NCBI RefSeq assembly: GCF_000379065.1
Contig: NZ_KB900614.1
Span: forward strand, 2,161,149-2,225,148
Source of the DNA: Salinispora mooreana
GTDB lineage: Bacteria > Actinomycetota > Actinomycetes > Mycobacteriales > Micromonosporaceae
Length of the DNA: 64,000 bases
Direction: 5' to 3'
The notes under the pieces are model-generated. The model worked only from the letters and a program-made list of their open reading frames with translations, made no database searches and had not been told where the DNA came from. How positions within the stretch are numbered: the first letter of the stretch is position 1; each line of letters begins with the position of its first letter. Positions 36,322 to 44,313 of the stretch are shown in pieces. The translations under genes and the position numbers were made by a program.

Positions 36322-37271
36322 GCCGTGTCTCCTGGATCATGGCTTGGGGCGGTCCGGTTTCGCGCGTAGCCAGATGAGGATGTCGGCGATCTGCACGGTG
36401 GCGCGGTAGCGGCAGGCGAGCTTGTCGTAGCGGGTGGCCACGGCGCGGAACTGTTTGCGCCGGTTCATCAGCCGTTCGATGGTGTTGCGCTGTCGGTAGC
36501 GCTGCGGGCGGAACGTGGGTGGGCGGCCACCGCGTGAGCCCTTGCGTGCGCGGTTGGCCTTCTGGTCGTCCTTCTCGGGAATGTCGTGCGGGATGCGCCG
36601 GGCTCGCAGGGATCGGCGGTTGCCGCGGGAGCTGTAGGCCTTGTCCGCGGAGAGGGAGTCGAGGCGTTTGCGGGGGCGGCCGATCCCTGCGGGGCGGGCC
36701 ACGGCCACGTCGTCGAGCAGCCGGACCAGTTGGCGGGTGTCGGAGTCCTGGCCCGGGGTCAGGTGGCTGGTCAGGTTCCGGCCGCGTCCGTCACCGATCG
36801 TGTGGATCTTCGTGGTCCATCCGCCGCGCGACTTGCCGAGTCCTTCCCGTCGCGCTGCGTCACGGCTGGTCAGCCCCCTTTACGGGCGCCGGCGGCGTGC
36901 TGGTGGGCACGCACGATCGTGGAATCGGCGTTGCCGTGCCAGTCCAGGTCCCCGGCAGCGTCCGCCTCGGTGTGCAGCATCGCCTCGATCCGTGCCCAGG
37001 TCCCGTCCTCCTGCCAGCGGGTGAACCGCTTGTACAGCGTCTTCCACGGCCCGTACCGCGTAGGAACGTCGCGCCACGGCACCCCGGTCCGCACCCGGAA
37101 CACGATCCCGTGGATCACCTGCCGGTGATCACGCCACCGCCCGCCACGCTGCGGTGTCATCGCCGGCAGCAACGGTGAGATCCGCTCGTACTCGACCTCG
37201 GTCAGCTCAAACCGTCCACTCACGACAACCCTTGATAGCCGATCCGGGATCAAAGATCCAGGAGACACGGC
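36322..37271 (-). mobile_element. IS5-family insertion sequence, 950 bp
   Basis: Terminal inverted repeats of 17 bp (GCCGTGTCTCCTGGATC at 36322-36338 and its complement at 37255-37271). The 4-bp target duplication CTAG is at 36318-36321 and 37272-37275. It carries one transposase in two overlapping frames. It interrupts the holin-like gene. The right end was later reached by the IS4-family element. Confidence 0.9.
36337..37223 (-). CDS. IS5-family transposase, programmed -1 frameshift
   Basis: The upstream frame starts with GTG at 37223 (SGRFELTEVEYERISPLLP) and stops at 36870-36872. The downstream frame continues from the run AAAGGGGG (minus strand, 36874-36881) with LTSRDAARREGLGKSRGGW to a TGA at 36337, inside the terminal repeat. 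Catalytic DDE residues are split between frames: D in GNADSTIVRAH, D in ADKAYSSRGNR, E in NTIERLMNR. The split at a slippery run is normal for this group, so the element can still be active. Confidence 0.82.
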
Positions 37272-37277
37272 CTAGTC

Positions 37278-38790
37278 CCAATGCCGTTCAGTTAGGCGTG
37301 GGCGTGACTGGTCAATGGTGTGTTGGTCAGGGCGTGAGAAGCGGGGTTCCGGTATCAAGGTTTGTCACTCCAAGACAACCCGAACCAGGAACCCCGCTCG
37401 GTGGATCAGATTGCCATAACACGGACAGTCACGGTAGCTGCCGGGCCGTTCGCGGCGGGTCACCTCGGTGAGTTGACCCGCCTTGTGCCGTTCGAAATGG
37501 TCGATGACGTCCTCGCCGCGACCCGGCGGACGCAGCGGCGGGTCCGTCTGTTGCCGGCCCGGGTGGTGGTGTACCTGCTGCTGGCCGGCTGCCTGTTCGC
37601 CGACGTGGGTTACCGGCAGGTGTGGGCGAAACTCGTCGCCGGCCTGCGCGGGCTACCCGTGGCCGACCCCAGCGGCAGCGCGTTACGACAAGCCCGGCAA
37701 CGACTCGGCCCGACCCCACTGCGGGCCTTGTTCGACCTGTTACGAGGCCCGGTGGCCACGGGCGCCGTCGCTGCGGTGTGGTGGCGGGGCCTGCTGCCGG
37801 TCGTCATCGACGGCACCATGATCACCGTGGCGGACTCGCCGGCCAACCTGCGCCGCTACGTCAAACACCGGTGCAACAACGGCGGATCCGGCTACCCCAC
37901 ACTGCGGTTGAGCGCGCTGCTGACCTGCGGCACCCGCTCGGTCATCGACGCCGTGTTCGACCCCAGCACCACCGGCGAGATCACCCAAGCACACCAGCTC
38001 GCCCGCAGCCTACGCGCCGGGATGCTGCTGCTAGCCGACCGCAACTACGCCGCCGCCGACCTGATCGGCGCGTTCACCGCGACCGGAGCGGACCTGCTGA
38101 TCCGCTGCAAGACCAGCCGCAGGCTCCCGCTGGTCCGCCGCTATCGCGACGGTTCCTGGCTGTCGGTCATCGGCGGCCAGCACGTCCGCGTGATCGAGGC
38201 CCGGATCAGCATCACCACCACCGCCGGCCACCACACCGGCGACTACCGGCTCATCACCACTCTGCTCGACCCGCGTCGCTACCCGGCCGCCGACCTCGTC
38301 GCCCTTTACCACCAGCGATGGGAGATCGAAACCGCCTACCTGGAACTGAAGTCCACCATCCTCGGCGGCCGGGTCCTGCGTGCCCGCACCCCCGACGGCG
38401 TCGACCAGGAGATCCACGCCCTGCTGATCGTCTACCAGGTGCTACGCACCGCCATGGTCGACGCCACCGACAGCCGGCCCGGCCTCGACCCGGACCGGGC
38501 CAGTTTCACCACCGCACTCAACGCCGCCCGCGACCAAGTCGTCCACGCCGCCGGCGTCATCGCCGATACCGACATCGACCTGGTCGGTGTCATCGGCGAA
38601 CGTGTCCTGGCCGACCTGCTTCCCGACCGCCGCGTCCGCACCAAGACCCGCATGATCAAACGCTCGAACTCCAAGTACCAGGCCCGCGGACCGAACATCG
38701 ACCGCCGCACCTACAAGGCCACCACCAGCATCGACGTCATCACCAACGACCCTTGACCAACCAGCCACCGCCCTAACTGAACGGCGTTGG
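37278..38790 (+). mobile_element. IS4-family insertion sequence, 1513 bp
   Basis: Imperfect terminal inverted repeats of 19 bp (CCAATGCCGTTCAGTTAGG at 37278-37296; complement with one mismatch at 38772-38790). An 8-bp direct repeat GCCTAGTC at 37270-37277 and 38791-38798. The target duplication includes the last two bases of the IS5-family element and its CTAG, so this insertion came second. Confidence 0.9.
37362..38756 (+). CDS. IS4-family transposase
   Basis: A 464-residue DDE transposase. The N-terminal IS4 domain (FEMVDDVLAATRRTQRRVRL, LFADVGYRQVWAKL) is followed by the catalytic core with D in VVIDGTMI, D in LLADRNYAAADL and the IS4 signature Y-(2)-R-(3)-E-(6)-K exactly met in YHQRWEIETAYLELK. 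The start is probably TTG 37362 or GTG 37401. The reading frame is intact, so the copy may be mobile. Confidence 0.9.
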   Translation: MSLQDNPNQEPRSVDQIAITRTVTVAAGPFAAGHLGELTRLVPFEMVDDVLAATRRTQRRVRLLPARVVVYLLLAGCLFADVGYRQVWAKLVAGLRGLPVADPSGSALRQARQRLGPTPLRALFDLLRGPVATGAVAAVWWRGLLPVVIDGTMITVADSPANLRRYVKHRCNNGGSGYPTLRLSALLTCGTRSVIDAVFDPSTTGEITQAHQLARSLRAGMLLLADRNYAAADLIGAFTATGADLLIRCKTSRRLPLVRRYRDGSWLSVIGGQHVRVIEARISITTTAGHHTGDYRLITTLLDPRRYPAADLVALYHQRWEIETAYLELKSTILGGRVLRARTPDGVDQEIHALLIVYQVLRTAMVDATDSRPGLDPDRASFTTALNAARDQVVHAAGVIADTDIDLVGVIGERVLADLLPDRRVRTKTRMIKRSNSKYQARGPNIDRRTYKATTSIDVITNDP

Positions 38791-38796
38791 GCCTAG

Positions 38797-38893
38797 TCCG
38801 GGTGGCCGAGGCGCGGGGGCCATGGCTGGGTGTCCTGCTGGGCACGCCGGCAGCGCCCCGACATGAGGCGCGGCGGGGGTGCTCGTCGTACGC
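38797..38893 (+). pseudogene. holin-like membrane protein gene, 3' part
   Basis: Continues the frame broken at 36321 once the two IS elements and their target duplications are removed: GYYAL joined to VRVAEARGPWLGVLLGTPAA. The frame stays open past a terminator hairpin at 38894, so the original stop has probably been lost or lies in another frame. Confidence 0.5.
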
Positions 38894-38930
38894 GCGGCCC
38901 CGCCCTCCCGACCTGGGAGAGCGGGGCCGC
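38894..38930 (+). terminator. intrinsic terminator behind the broken holin-like gene
   Basis: A 10-bp outer stem GCGGCCCCGC/GCGGGGCCGC (38894-38903 with 38921-38930), extended by CTCCC/GGGAG, followed by TTGCTGT. Confidence 0.75.
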
Positions 38931-39016
38931 TTGCTGTCACATCGTGGGCTGTCCGGAGCCCGGGCAGCGGGCGCGATCACCTATCGCCTGATGCGGTGGG
39001 CAGGACTTACCGGGGC

Positions 39017-39532
39017 TCACACTGACGCGGGCTCCGCATGCGGAGCACTGAGACGATGCCATGACTGGACTCCCTGGGGGATCTGGTAGTCCGGATACGG
39101 GTCGGTCTCGGGCTCGGACGTGCCCCCGGATGCCGCGGTAGCTCGAAGGTAGATCACCGAACGGTCGCTGGCAGTGATGCGGATCGCGGCGGCAACCGGC
39201 ACCTCCACACCGGGCTGTTGGCACAGCTCCCATGAGGTGAACGCCTCGGGCCGGGCGACGTCCAGGAGTTGCTGGGCGAGCACGAGGATTCGGGCGGCGC
39301 GCTGCTTCGGTGGCAGCGGCCCGGTGGGCAGCGGTACCGGCGTGGCGTCACGCGGTGGTACGCCGGCCCACAGCATGGCGGCGGTTCCGGACTGGTGCCG
39401 GATCTTGATCCCCGGGGGCGTCTGTCCGCCCGGCTGGGTGTCGGCGCCGTAGCGGGTGACCTCGACGATGTCGGGGTGCTCGGCTGCCCGGAGGATGGCA
39501 GTCATCACGTCCAGGGCCTGGGTTACCTGCAC
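39017..39532 (-). CDS. hypothetical protein of an accessory region
   Basis: 171 residues starting MQVTQALDVMTAILRAAEHP. Helical N-terminus, then QTPPGIKIRHQSGTAAMLW and GGTSEPETDPYPDYQIPQG near the end. No membrane segment or known domain. It follows the zinc-finger-like gene at 39623-39922 on the same strand with a 90-bp gap and may share its transcript. Proteins of this style are common in actinobacterial mobile elements. Confidence 0.55.
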   Translation of the reverse strand: MQVTQALDVMTAILRAAEHPDIVEVTRYGADTQPGGQTPPGIKIRHQSGTAAMLWAGVPPRDATPVPLPTGPLPPKQRAARILVLAQQLLDVARPEAFTSWELCQQPGVEVPVAAAIRITASDRSVIYLRATAASGGTSEPETDPYPDYQIPQGVQSWHRLSAPHAEPASV

Positions 39533-39622
39533 GGGCGCTCTCCTGATCTATCCGGGGGATCGTGGCTGCTCACGGGCCGGGCCAGTGTACCGGCGGGGTG
39601 GGCGGGGCGCGGCTCCAGCGCA

Positions 39623-39922
39623 TCACGTCGCCTTCAGGGCTAGGGGTGGGCCGAGCAGGCCATAGGTGAGCAGCCCGGCGTATGCCTCCGCCCACGGCCA
39701 GCACCGCCGCGGGATGCCGCACACGGGGCAGCGACCGTCGACCTGCTGGTGCTCGTGCAGGTCCCGCCACCACCGGCGGACGGTCGCGTCGGCCGGTTTC
39801 ATCGCTGCGCCCGCGCGCTGCGGTGGCGCCCAGTTGCCCTGCCCTACCGAGGTCAGGTAACCGTATGCGGTCTCGGTGCGCGGGCACGGCCACCCGGATC
39901 GGCAGATCGGGCACCGATCCAT
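39623..39922 (-). CDS. small protein with two CxxC zinc-binding pairs
   Basis: 99 residues, MDRCPICRSGWPCPRTETAY at the start and GRCPVCGIPRRCWPW in the middle. Each half has CPxC followed some residues later by another Cys, the look of two similar zinc ribbons. This suggests an internal duplication (SGWPCPRTETAYGYLT versus RRCWPWAEAYAGLLT). Function unknown; nucleic-acid binding is possible. Confidence 0.55.
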   Translation of the reverse strand: MDRCPICRSGWPCPRTETAYGYLTSVGQGNWAPPQRAGAAMKPADATVRRWWRDLHEHQQVDGRCPVCGIPRRCWPWAEAYAGLLTYGLLGPPLALKAT

Positions 39923-40512
39923 GCTCGGCCTGGCGGCCGGCGTCGTGGGCCCGGTCGTGGCCGGCGAACTGATCCGGGCCGGTTTCAGCGCTGCGCTACG
40001 CGGCCGGACCGCTGAGGAGGACTGGCGGGAGCGGGTCGACCAGTACGGTCGGGACTACATGGCGGTGGGAGCCGTGGCGCTTCAGTCCCGCCTCGCGAAC
40101 GACCTCGTGATCCTGCAACAGCACCTGGACACGCCGGTCATGTGGTCACACGCCGCCAGGGCGTTGGTGACCTACGGCAAGACCACTCCCAACCCCACCG
40201 AGGCCATCCGCTGGTACGACCTAGCCGGAGTGGCCGCCGAACGCTCCGACGATCTCGCCGTGCGGGTGCGGGTGTGGGTCCGAGGCCCAAGAGGAGGCCG
40301 ACCGCACCCGACCTGTTGATCTACCGCGTTTCGCTACTCATATCGAGCGGCATCGTGGACTCACGATGGTTAACGCCGGTGACAGTGCGGGCGGGGTCGC
40401 CTACGCCCAACGGGCAATGGATGCCCTACCATCCGACCGCCGGTCGCAGAGCCTGCTACTCATGCTGCGCGAAGTGGAGCAGGCCGCATCGCGGCTAAGG
40501 GCTATGAAGTAG
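39921..40512 (+). pseudogene. C-terminal remnant of an XRE-type regulator, frameshifted
   Basis: From the ATG at 39921 the frame reads MLGLAAGVVGPVVAGELIRA and VDQYGRDYMAVGAVALQSRL, then DTPVMWSHAARALVTYGKTT. This is the helical sensor part that in actinobacterial regulators follows a helix-turn-helix, but no such domain precedes it. The frame ends at 40319, while another frame continues with VDLPRFATHIERHRGLTMVN to LREVEQAASRLRAMK, stopping at 40512. Loss of the N-terminus and one frameshift are inferred. 40513-40789 holds nothing I can support. Confidence 0.55.
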
Positions 40513-40940
40513 CGGACATTCAAAACGTCACCGGGATAGCCGAAACTATTCGTCGATATGGCTTGTCGACTGTGGATACGCTACCAAACTCGGTCCGGCT
40601 GATCAGTGATCACGAGCAACGGTGACGGGGGCTTCCGTACGGGGGCGTGGCCCTCGGTCGCGCACCATCGCCGCCCTTAACCGGGCGGATCCATCGACAC
40701 ACCCCACGAGCGGTCTTTCCATTCGCTCGTACGTGTGTTCGACTAACTCGCTCCTCATCGGCACTCGCCCGGAGGTCTTCGGCAGCGCCATGAACTATCC
40801 CTCCCACCCCCACCGTCGCCCCGCCATGCCACTGGCTGCCCGCGCGGCACACGCCGCCACCGCCGCCTGTCAGCGCGCGGTGACCAGCAAGCGCGAACGC
40901 CTGTACCAGCAGGAAAACCGGCACCTCCGGCAGGAGAAAT

Positions 40941-41231
40941 GTGTGGCTCCGGAACGAGGTCCGGCACTGCTGGGACGCCATCGACGTGATGGGCCACGAC
41001 ATGGAGGCGCGCCGCCGGGAATTCATCCTGGGCGAACTCTCCCGAGTAGACGCCCGCAGGCGCACGGCGGTCGTCGATCAGCGGCGCCTGTTGGAGGTTC
41101 ACCTTCGCGAACAGCTTGCCGCCGAACTGGAGGATGCGTTGCTCCAGGGCTTCGAAACCGGCTACAAGGCTGGACTCGCAGACGGTCGACCGCCAGGGGC
41201 TCAGCGGCGTCGACTCACAGGCGACTCATGA
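40941..41231 (+). CDS. hypothetical coiled-coil protein, possibly the 3' part of a frameshifted gene
   Basis: 96 residues from GTG 40941 with AGGAGA just upstream: WLRNEVRHCWDAIDVMGHDM, then long charged helices (RVDARRRTAVVDQRRLLEVHL) and LLQGFETGYKAGLADGRPP. Directly upstream another frame from ATG 40790 reads MNYPSHPHRRPAMPLAARAA and ends in QQENRHLRQEK, which would join this one smoothly. So a 147-residue protein split by one frameshift near 40938 is possible. Function unknown. Confidence 0.45.
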   Translation: MWLRNEVRHCWDAIDVMGHDMEARRREFILGELSRVDARRRTAVVDQRRLLEVHLREQLAAELEDALLQGFETGYKAGLADGRPPGAQRRRLTGDS

Positions 41232-41250
41232 TCTCTACCATCGGATAGCA

Positions 41251-41284
41251 AGAGGGCCGGCTGGAGTTCTCCAACCGGCCCTCT
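41251..41284. terminator. hairpin next to the left attachment site
   Basis: An 11-bp stem (AGAGGGCCGG side 41251-41261 with 41274-41284). Read on the minus strand it would be the terminator of the tRNA-Val gene before the AICE integrated. On the plus strand it may end the 40941 transcript. Confidence 0.55.
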
Positions 41285-41293
41285 TGCCTGCCT

Positions 41294-41345
41294 ATATTCA
41301 ACGTGGGCGATACTGGGATCGAACCAGTGACCTCTTCGGTGTGAA
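41294..41345 (-). repeat. attR: 52-bp attachment repeat of the AICE
   Basis: Identical over 52 bp to 55412-55463. It contains the 3' part of tRNA-Val from the anticodon loop through the T arm and acceptor stem plus 10 bp beyond. The sequence then departs from the tRNA (AATAGG instead of the remaining anticodon stem), so this is the non-functional copy left at the far end of the element. Confidence 0.92.
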
Positions 41346-41447
41346 ATAGGTTCGGCTACCTCCCACACCTTGAAGTACGGCCATCCGTGCAGGTCAGCGT
41401 GTCGGTACCCGTTGGTTTGCAACAGGGGACGACGCTACCCTTCCCAT

Positions 41448-41473
41448 GATCGTCTCCCAGAATTCTCCCACGC
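41448..41473 (+). repeat. candidate integrase arm-type site, left
   Basis: 26 bp (GATCGTCTCCCAGAATTCTC, continuing CCACGC) that recur with two mismatches at 55325-55350, each about 60-105 bp inside an element end and in the same orientation. Each copy contains two TCTCCCA units in tandem. Arm-site function is inference. Confidence 0.4.
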
Positions 41474-41580
41474 TGGTCCAGGGCTGAACGACACCGCAAC
41501 TGAATCGGCCTGTCACCCACCGCCACGCTCTTCGCGGGCACCGTGTCGCGGACCTCGCCCCCTTGCCCTATCGTGCCGCC

Positions 41581-42453
41581 ATGGCTTCCGAACGGACCTA
41601 CGGCGAGATTCCAGGCTACTCACCTGGTTCGACCTTCAGGAATCGTGACGACCTCAGAGCGTCTGGCGTGCACCGCCCGAACCAGGCCGGGATCTGCGGA
41701 GGAAGCGACGGCGCAGAGTCAATCGTCGTCTCGGGCGGCTATGTGGATGATGAGGACTACGGCTCTGAGATCATCTACACCGGTCAAGGGGGCAATGACC
41801 CAACTACCAAGCGACAGACCGCAGACCAGCAGCTGACCCGCGGCAACCTCGGTCTAGCGCGGAGCCAGATCGACGGCAACCCGGTACGGGTAGTCAGAGG
41901 GGCGGCCGGAGACCCTGCGCACTCCCCCAAGGCTGGCCTCCGATACGACGGACTGTTCCGAGTAGTCGATCACTGGCTCGACACGGGCAAGGATGGCTTC
42001 AAGATTTGGCGGTACCGCCTGGTCACCCTCGAAAGCGTTGACCCGCCGTTCACGGGCGTCCATGACGCTGCGGCCGCGCCCGCCGCTCGCACGGAAGCCA
42101 CGATTCAGCGCCTGGTGAGAAGTACAGCTGTCGCCAACGGCGTGAAGCGCTTGCACAGCTACAGATGCCAGGTCTGCGGCCTCCAGCTCGCGACCCCAGC
42201 TGGCCCTTACGCAGAGGCAGCACACATTCGTGCGCTCGGTCGGCCGCACAACGGCCCCGATGTGGCGAGCAATATCCTGTGCCTCTGCCCGAACGATCAC
42301 CTACTCTTCGACACCGGCGCGATCTATGTCGATGCCGACGGCGTTGTTAGGCAGACGGACACGGCCGCCGAAGTAGGAAAGCTCCACCGCGTGGCCGGCC
42401 ACGCGGTGGATTGGGACCATCTGGCCTACCACCGGCGACACCATAAGCCATAG
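41581..42453 (+). CDS. SRA/YDG-HNH modification-dependent endonuclease
   Basis: A 290-residue fusion. Residues 5-150 are an SRA (YDG) domain, the fold that flips out and reads 5-methyl- or hydroxymethylcytosine, with YGEIPGYSPGSTFRNRDDL, GVHRPNQAGICGG, ESIVVSGGYVDDEDYG, TRGN and LRYDGLFRV. Residues 190-245 are an HNH nuclease with C196xxC199, H215 in AEAAHIRALG, N231, C234/C236 and H240 in CPNDHLLFD. It should cut DNA carrying modified cytosines, i.e. a type IV restriction enzyme. The ATG at 41581 gives the usual start. It lies next to attR, a typical cargo place. Confidence 0.88.
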   Translation: MASERTYGEIPGYSPGSTFRNRDDLRASGVHRPNQAGICGGSDGAESIVVSGGYVDDEDYGSEIIYTGQGGNDPTTKRQTADQQLTRGNLGLARSQIDGNPVRVVRGAAGDPAHSPKAGLRYDGLFRVVDHWLDTGKDGFKIWRYRLVTLESVDPPFTGVHDAAAAPAARTEATIQRLVRSTAVANGVKRLHSYRCQVCGLQLATPAGPYAEAAHIRALGRPHNGPDVASNILCLCPNDHLLFDTGAIYVDADGVVRQTDTAAEVGKLHRVAGHAVDWDHLAYHRRHHKP

Positions 42454-42536
42454 ATCTGCAAGCTATAGATTCGATCATGGCACGTTAAGATCACTCAGAA
42501 CCTGACCCGCCGGCTAGCTCTACCGAGGAGATCTAG

Positions 42537-42731
42537 ATGCACGTGGAGGATCGAGGAGAGGAGATCGTGGTTACGATGCCTAGAGATGAGTTCTTTCTGG
42601 TTGAAGCGCTGATGATGGAAGCGCTTGAGACCGGAGACGAACGTGACTTTCAGTCACGCGTAGGGGCGACGATGAGTGAAGTGAGGGCGCTCTTGAATAG
42701 TCTGCCAGATTTGCCGCTCGGGAACCATTAA
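42537..42731 (+). CDS. small hypothetical protein of the AICE
   Basis: 64 residues (MHVEDRGEEIVVTMPRDEFF ... LNSLPDLPLGNH) with ribosome site GAGGAG before the ATG at 42537. Acidic, no membrane segment; two predicted helices. Lower GC than the neighbouring core genes. Its place behind the SRA-HNH gene could mean an accessory or immunity role, but nothing in the sequence proves it. Confidence 0.5.
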   Translation: MHVEDRGEEIVVTMPRDEFFLVEALMMEALETGDERDFQSRVGATMSEVRALLNSLPDLPLGNH

Positions 42732-42897
42732 GGGACGTTTGGTAGGCGTCTGTATTCCTCTTTAGGTGGTTCGCTACTTATTCATCAGCTCTACTGCTAG
42801 TTAGCTCTGGATGCCATCGGCTCGGCGGGTCCAAGACAGCGATCAGGGAAAGATCACCATCTTTCGGGTTCGTAGGTCTGGAGTCGGCCCCGGAAAG

Positions 42898-43155
42898 TTA
42901 CTCATCCTTGGACTTGACGAACGTACCGCGTTGCGGCACCACGAACAATGTGCCCTCGTCCACCAGCACCGCGATTGCACGTCGCACGGTCGCCCGGGCA
43001 AGACCGTACTCCTGCACGAGCTGGGACTCGGACGGGATGGCCCGGTTCGGCTGCCAGTCGCCACGGTCGATTCGCGCGGCGAGGATGCCGGCCAGTTGGC
43101 GATACGGCGACAGCGGCGCACCGTGATCGATGCGGGCGTCCGGGTCGAACTCCAT
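42898..43155 (-). CDS. short GntR-type DNA-binding protein
   Basis: 85 residues consisting almost only of a GntR winged helix: YRQLAGILAARIDRGDWQPN, then IPSESQLVQEYGLARATVRRA and VVPQRGTFVK. There is no effector domain. Stand-alone GntR proteins of this kind act as switch repressors in AICEs and Streptomyces plasmids (KorSA-like role). It is divergent from the 43307 gene with a candidate operator between. Confidence 0.8.
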   Translation of the reverse strand: MEFDPDARIDHGAPLSPYRQLAGILAARIDRGDWQPNRAIPSESQLVQEYGLARATVRRAIAVLVDEGTLFVVPQRGTFVKSKDE

Positions 43156-43205
43156 ACCACCGACGCTAGAAGTTCCGACACGAACAACCTCAACCTTCTA
43201 CGTAC

Positions 43206-43219
43206 CTAGACGTATCTAG
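43206..43219. promoter_or_regulatory. candidate operator of the short GntR protein
   Basis: An inverted repeat, CTAGA-CGTA-TCTAG, in the 150-bp space between divergent genes, flanked by more TACGTA-like sequence. Such short palindromes are usual for GntR proteins. Confidence 0.4.
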
Positions 43220-43306
43220 ACCAGTCTTGATACGGTGCGGCCACCGAACCTGAGGCAGGCAGTCGCCGAGGAGGACGATCGTGTTCCTAACCGCGAGGCG
43301 CAACCC

Positions 43307-43561
43307 ATGACCCACTTACCGGCCCCGACTCCAGGCGAAGAACTGGTGATCGGCCCTGCGGCTTCGGTCCAGTTCGCGCGGCAGCCGAGCTTCGTGTTCC
43401 GGGTGATCTCGGTGTGTCCGCAACCTACGTACCCTGGTTGGGTGTGGCTGACTGGCTATCAGCTTGACGGCCAGGGCCAGGCTGTCGCCCGCCGGGAGAT
43501 CTACGTCCGGCTTGCCGGTCTACGCCGGGTTTCTCGCTCTGACGCGCGGCTGAGGTCGTAG
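43307..43561 (+). CDS. small hypothetical protein of the AICE
   Basis: 84 residues starting at ATG 43307 (MTHLPAPTPGEELVIGPAAS) with VFRVISVCPQPTYPGWVWLT in the middle and a basic end (LAGLRRVSRSDARLRS). The sequence suggests a small all-beta fold. Such proteins are frequent next to the GntR switch in actinobacterial elements. Function unknown. Confidence 0.55.
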   Translation: MTHLPAPTPGEELVIGPAASVQFARQPSFVFRVISVCPQPTYPGWVWLTGYQLDGQGQAVARREIYVRLAGLRRVSRSDARLRS

Positions 43562-43614
43562 TTGGCCGCGTGTCACGAGCCCGGCCCCCCGCGGCCGCTG
43601 CCACAGTGGCGCAG

Positions 43615-43765
43615 TTGACCTCAACCGCACCCAACAGCGGGCCCGGCTCCTGGAGGGTTTACCTGGTCCACGACGACCACCGCCTCCCTCCCAGGTGCCA
43701 TGTTTTGACCTCAACCGCGACCAACGGCGGGCTCGGCTCCTGGAGGGTTTACCCGGTCCACGACG
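43615..43765. repeat. two 61-bp direct repeats, 90-bp period
   Basis: 43615-43675 and 43705-43765 agree in about 56 of 61 positions and share TGACCTCAACCGC and GGCTCCTGGAGGGTTTACC. The 29-bp spacer is unrelated. No gene covers them with confidence. They could be binding sites for replication or transfer proteins, or a simple duplication. Confidence 0.6.
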
Positions 43766-43913
43766 GACGTCGCCCCCTTGCCGGGTTTCTTGCGAGTGTT
43801 CTCCGGTCAGTGATCACTAGAGCTGTACTGCGACGGTGGTTGGGCAGTAACTCCGTGGGCGCGACTGTGCTGTGGGAGAGGAGGGGACGGGGTGTCCCCC
43901 GCCCCCTGGTGGC

Positions 43914-44132
43914 CTATCGGGCGATGCGGTCCAGCTCGTTGATGACCCGCTGGGTGGCGTGCTCTCCGCCGGCGAGCAGTAGCCGCAGGATTGGTCCGGT
44001 GCTGTCCTGGTCGAGCCACGCCGCGTGCGCCGGGACGTGACCGGCCGCCAGGCCGCACGCGCGGTCCGGCGCTGACGCGGCGGCGGGCCGAAGGCCCGCC
44101 CTTGACCAAGTAAAGAAACTCTGAACACACAC
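43914..44132 (-). CDS. possible small protein or gene remnant
   Basis: A 72-residue frame ending LLLAGGEHATQRVINELDRI AR-type helix. The last 30 residues have good codon bias while the first half looks random. It may be the tail of a lost gene. Between 43562 and the CRISPR leader this is the only stretch with coding character besides the IS481-like fragment. Confidence 0.3.
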   Translation of the reverse strand: MCVQSFFTWSRAGLRPAAASAPDRACGLAAGHVPAHAAWLDQDSTGPILRLLLAGGEHATQRVINELDRIAR

Positions 44133-44217
44133 GCTTCAGCCACGTTGTCCGACTCCGGTTGATGCGTTACAGGTTGGCTTCACTTGATGGGTGACACTCC
44201 GCCGAGTGCTGGTGGAG

Positions 44218-44313
44218 ATGAGTGTGACCGAACAGCGGCATCGGGCTGTGTTGGAGGTTCGGGCCGGGGGGCTCACGGTGACGAGGGGGCAGCCATGGGT
44301 CGTCATCCCTTGA
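44218..44313 (+). pseudogene. N-terminal fragment of an IS481-like transposase
   Basis: The frame MSVTEQRHRAVLEVRAGG matches the start of IS481-family transposases, whose helix-turn-helix begins just like this. It loses the pattern after LTVT and stops at 44313. Only about 20 codons are homologous. It marks a past insertion beside the CRISPR leader. Confidence 0.45.

Noticed and set aside
43570..44040. Plus-strand 156-codon frame over the 61-bp repeats
   Set aside because: Poor codon bias, repeats dominate, no motif.
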